NCBI RefSeq assembly: GCF_003846175.1
Contig: NZ_ML123056.1
Span: forward strand, 55,299-119,298
Direction: 5' to 3'
Length of the DNA: 64,000 nt
From: Streptomyces sp. ADI95-17
GTDB taxonomy: Bacteria; Actinomycetota; Actinomycetes; Streptomycetales; Streptomycetaceae
Positions 62,644-64,000 of the stretch are shown one piece after another; the first letter of the stretch is position 1; the number at the start of each line of letters is the position of its first letter. A model generated the notes under the pieces. The model made no database searches. It was not told the origin of the DNA and worked only from the letters and a program-made list of their open reading frames with translations. The position numbers and the translations under genes were made by a program.

Positions 62644-64000
62644 GTGGACAAAGAAGAGAAGCTCCGTGATTACCTGAAGAGGACGACCGCGGATCTGCGC
62701 CGCACGCGACAGCGCCTCCGCGACATGGAGGCCGAGCAACAGCAGCCCATCGCCATCGTGGGGATGAGCTGCCGATACCCGGGTGGCGTGACCAGCCCCG
62801 AGGACCTCTGGCAACTTGTCTCCACCGGCACCGACGGCGTCTCCGGCTTCCCGGACGACCGCGGCTGGAACCTCGGCGGTCTCTACGAGGCCGACGCGGG
62901 CCAGGACGGCAAGTCAGCCACCGAAGAGGGCGGCTTCCTCTACGGGGCGGGCGACTTCGACGCGGGCTTCTTCGGGATCTCGCCGCGCGAGGCGCTGGCG
63001 ATGGACCCGCAGCAGCGGCTCCTCCTGGAGACCTCCTGGGAGGCGTTCGAGCGCGCGGGCATCGACCCGACGTCGCTGCGCGGCAGCCGTACGGGCGTCT
63101 TCGCGGGCCTCATGTACCACGACTACGCGGCCCGGCTCGGTCCCGTACCCGACGGCGTCGAGGCGTTCATCGGCGTCGGCAACTCGGGCAGCGTCGTCTC
63201 CGGCCGCGTGGCCTACGCCTTCGGGCTCGAAGGCCCCGCCGTGACCATTGACACGGCCTGCTCGTCGTCCCTGGTCGCCCTGCACCTGGCGGTGCAGTCG
63301 CTGCGCAAGGGCGAGTGCACGATGGCGCTGGCCGGTGGCGTGACGGTGATGGCGACCCCTGGCACGTTCGTGGACTTCAGCCGCCAGCGCGGCCTCGCCT
63401 CCGACGGCCGCTGCAAGTCGTTCGCGGCGCGAGCCGACGGCACGGGCTGGTCCGAGGGCGTGGGCGTGCTCCTGGTGGAGCGCCTGTCCGACGCACGGCG
63501 CCTGGGCCATGAGGTGCTGGGAATCGTGCGCGGCTCCGCCGTCAACCAGGACGGCGCGTCCAACGGTCTGACGGCACCCAATGGCCCGTCCCAACAGCGG
63601 GTCATCCGAGCGGCGTTGGCGAGCGCGGGCCTGACGGCTGCGGACGTCGACGCGGTCGAGGCGCACGGCACGGGTACGACGCTGGGCGACCCCATCGAGG
63701 CGCAGGCGCTGCTGGCCACGTACGGCCAGGAACGGTCGGGCGACCGCGCGCTGCTGCTCGGCTCGGTCAAGTCGAACCTCGGTCACACGCAGGCGGCTGC
63801 CGGCGTTGCCGGCGTCATCAAGATGGTCATGGCGATGCGGGAGGGTGTCCTGCCGCAGACCCTCCACGTGGACGATCCGACGCCCCAGGTCGACTGGTCG
63901 GCGGGTGCTGTCGAGCTGCTGACGGAGTCGGTGGCGTGGCCGGAGACGGGGGCACCGCGTCGTGCGGGTGTCTCGTCGTTCGGTGTGAGCGGCACGAATG
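62644..64000 (+). CDS. Next ansamycin type I PKS, N-terminal docking and KS (partial)
   Basis: The gene runs off the right edge; about 452 residues are visible. A coiled-coil N-terminal docking segment (VDKEEKLRDYLKRTTADLRRTRQRLRDMEAEQQ) precedes a KS domain beginning PIAIVGMSCRYPGGV. The KS has the catalytic Cys in TIDTACSSSLV (near 63260), EAHGTGTTLGDP and NLGHTQAAAG, so it is active. The segment matches the type that receives a chain from an upstream PKS with a C-terminal docking end like that at 55140-55374, so it should be module 3. The GTG at 62644 is the first start ahead of the docking helix. Confidence 0.92.
   Translation, partial: MDKEEKLRDYLKRTTADLRRTRQRLRDMEAEQQQPIAIVGMSCRYPGGVTSPEDLWQLVSTGTDGVSGFPDDRGWNLGGLYEADAGQDGKSATEEGGFLYGAGDFDAGFFGISPREALAMDPQQRLLLETSWEAFERAGIDPTSLRGSRTGVFAGLMYHDYAARLGPVPDGVEAFIGVGNSGSVVSGRVAYAFGLEGPAVTIDTACSSSLVALHLAVQSLRKGECTMALAGGVTVMATPGTFVDFSRQRGLASDGRCKSFAARADGTGWSEGVGVLLVERLSDARRLGHEVLGIVRGSAVNQDGASNGLTAPNGPSQQRVIRAALASAGLTAADVDAVEAHGTGTTLGDPIEAQALLATYGQERSGDRALLLGSVKSNLGHTQAAAGVAGVIKMVMAMREGVLPQTLHVDDPTPQVDWSAGAVELLTESVAWPETGAPRRAGVSSFGVSGTN

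Overview
The window is very GC-rich, uses GTG and TTG starts freely, packs genes with 4-base overlaps and carries actinomycete-type polyketide genes, so it comes from a Streptomyces or close relative. It holds two polyketide clusters separated by about 10 kb of ordinary accessory genes. No rRNA, tRNA, CRISPR array or insertion sequence was seen.

Region 1 (about 1-27500) is a type II (aromatic) polyketide cluster. A TcmI-type cyclase, KS-alpha, chain length factor, ACP, C-9 ketoreductase and didomain aromatase/cyclase (5134-10110) run in the order typical of angucycline clusters. Two FAD monooxygenases, a two-domain antibiotic-biosynthesis monooxygenase, a SnoaL-like protein and an O-methyltransferase follow (10112-15595). 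A third FAD monooxygenase, an SDR and an FAD oxidoreductase lie upstream. After a strong hairpin comes an unusual block (15690-25386): LLM flavin/F420 oxidoreductases, a complete peptide-type ABC transporter, a rhodanese and an LLM-hemerythrin fusion. An MFS exporter with a divergent MarR regulator (25399-27501) and an OmpR-type regulator with a TTA codon (27685-28479) follow.

Region 2 (28517-38328) holds a TetR regulator, a truncated Rossmann-protein remnant, a deazaflavin/PNPOx-like protein, a haloalkane dehalogenase-like hydrolase, a DUF3626-like protein and several exported proteins, including a LAXTG-anchored surface protein and a Tat-exported PQQ-like propeller lipoprotein.

Region 3 (38764-64000, continuing past the right edge) is the start of an ansamycin cluster built on 3-amino-5-hydroxybenzoate (AHBA). 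It has AHBA synthase (RifK type), a RifL-like oxidoreductase and RifM-like phosphatase read as one ORF, and a giant type I PKS (CoA ligase - inactive KR - ACP; KS-AT-KR-ACP; KS-AT-DH-KR-ACP). An MhpA/Rif-Orf19-like monooxygenase, an EryG-like methyltransferase, a large LuxR (LAL) regulator with a TTA codon, a YceI protein, a RifN-like kanosamine kinase and the first KS of the next PKS follow. The inferred route is: RifN/L/M/K supply AHBA, the ligase loads it, module 1 adds methylmalonate and module 2 adds malonate. The MhpA-like enzyme suggests a naphthalenic product. The PKS carries a one-base frameshift in the module 2 dehydratase, inside a C-rich repeat. The 8-mer CTAGGGGG recurs in front of all three ansamycin transcription units. 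Other AHBA genes (RifG, H and J types) are not in the window.
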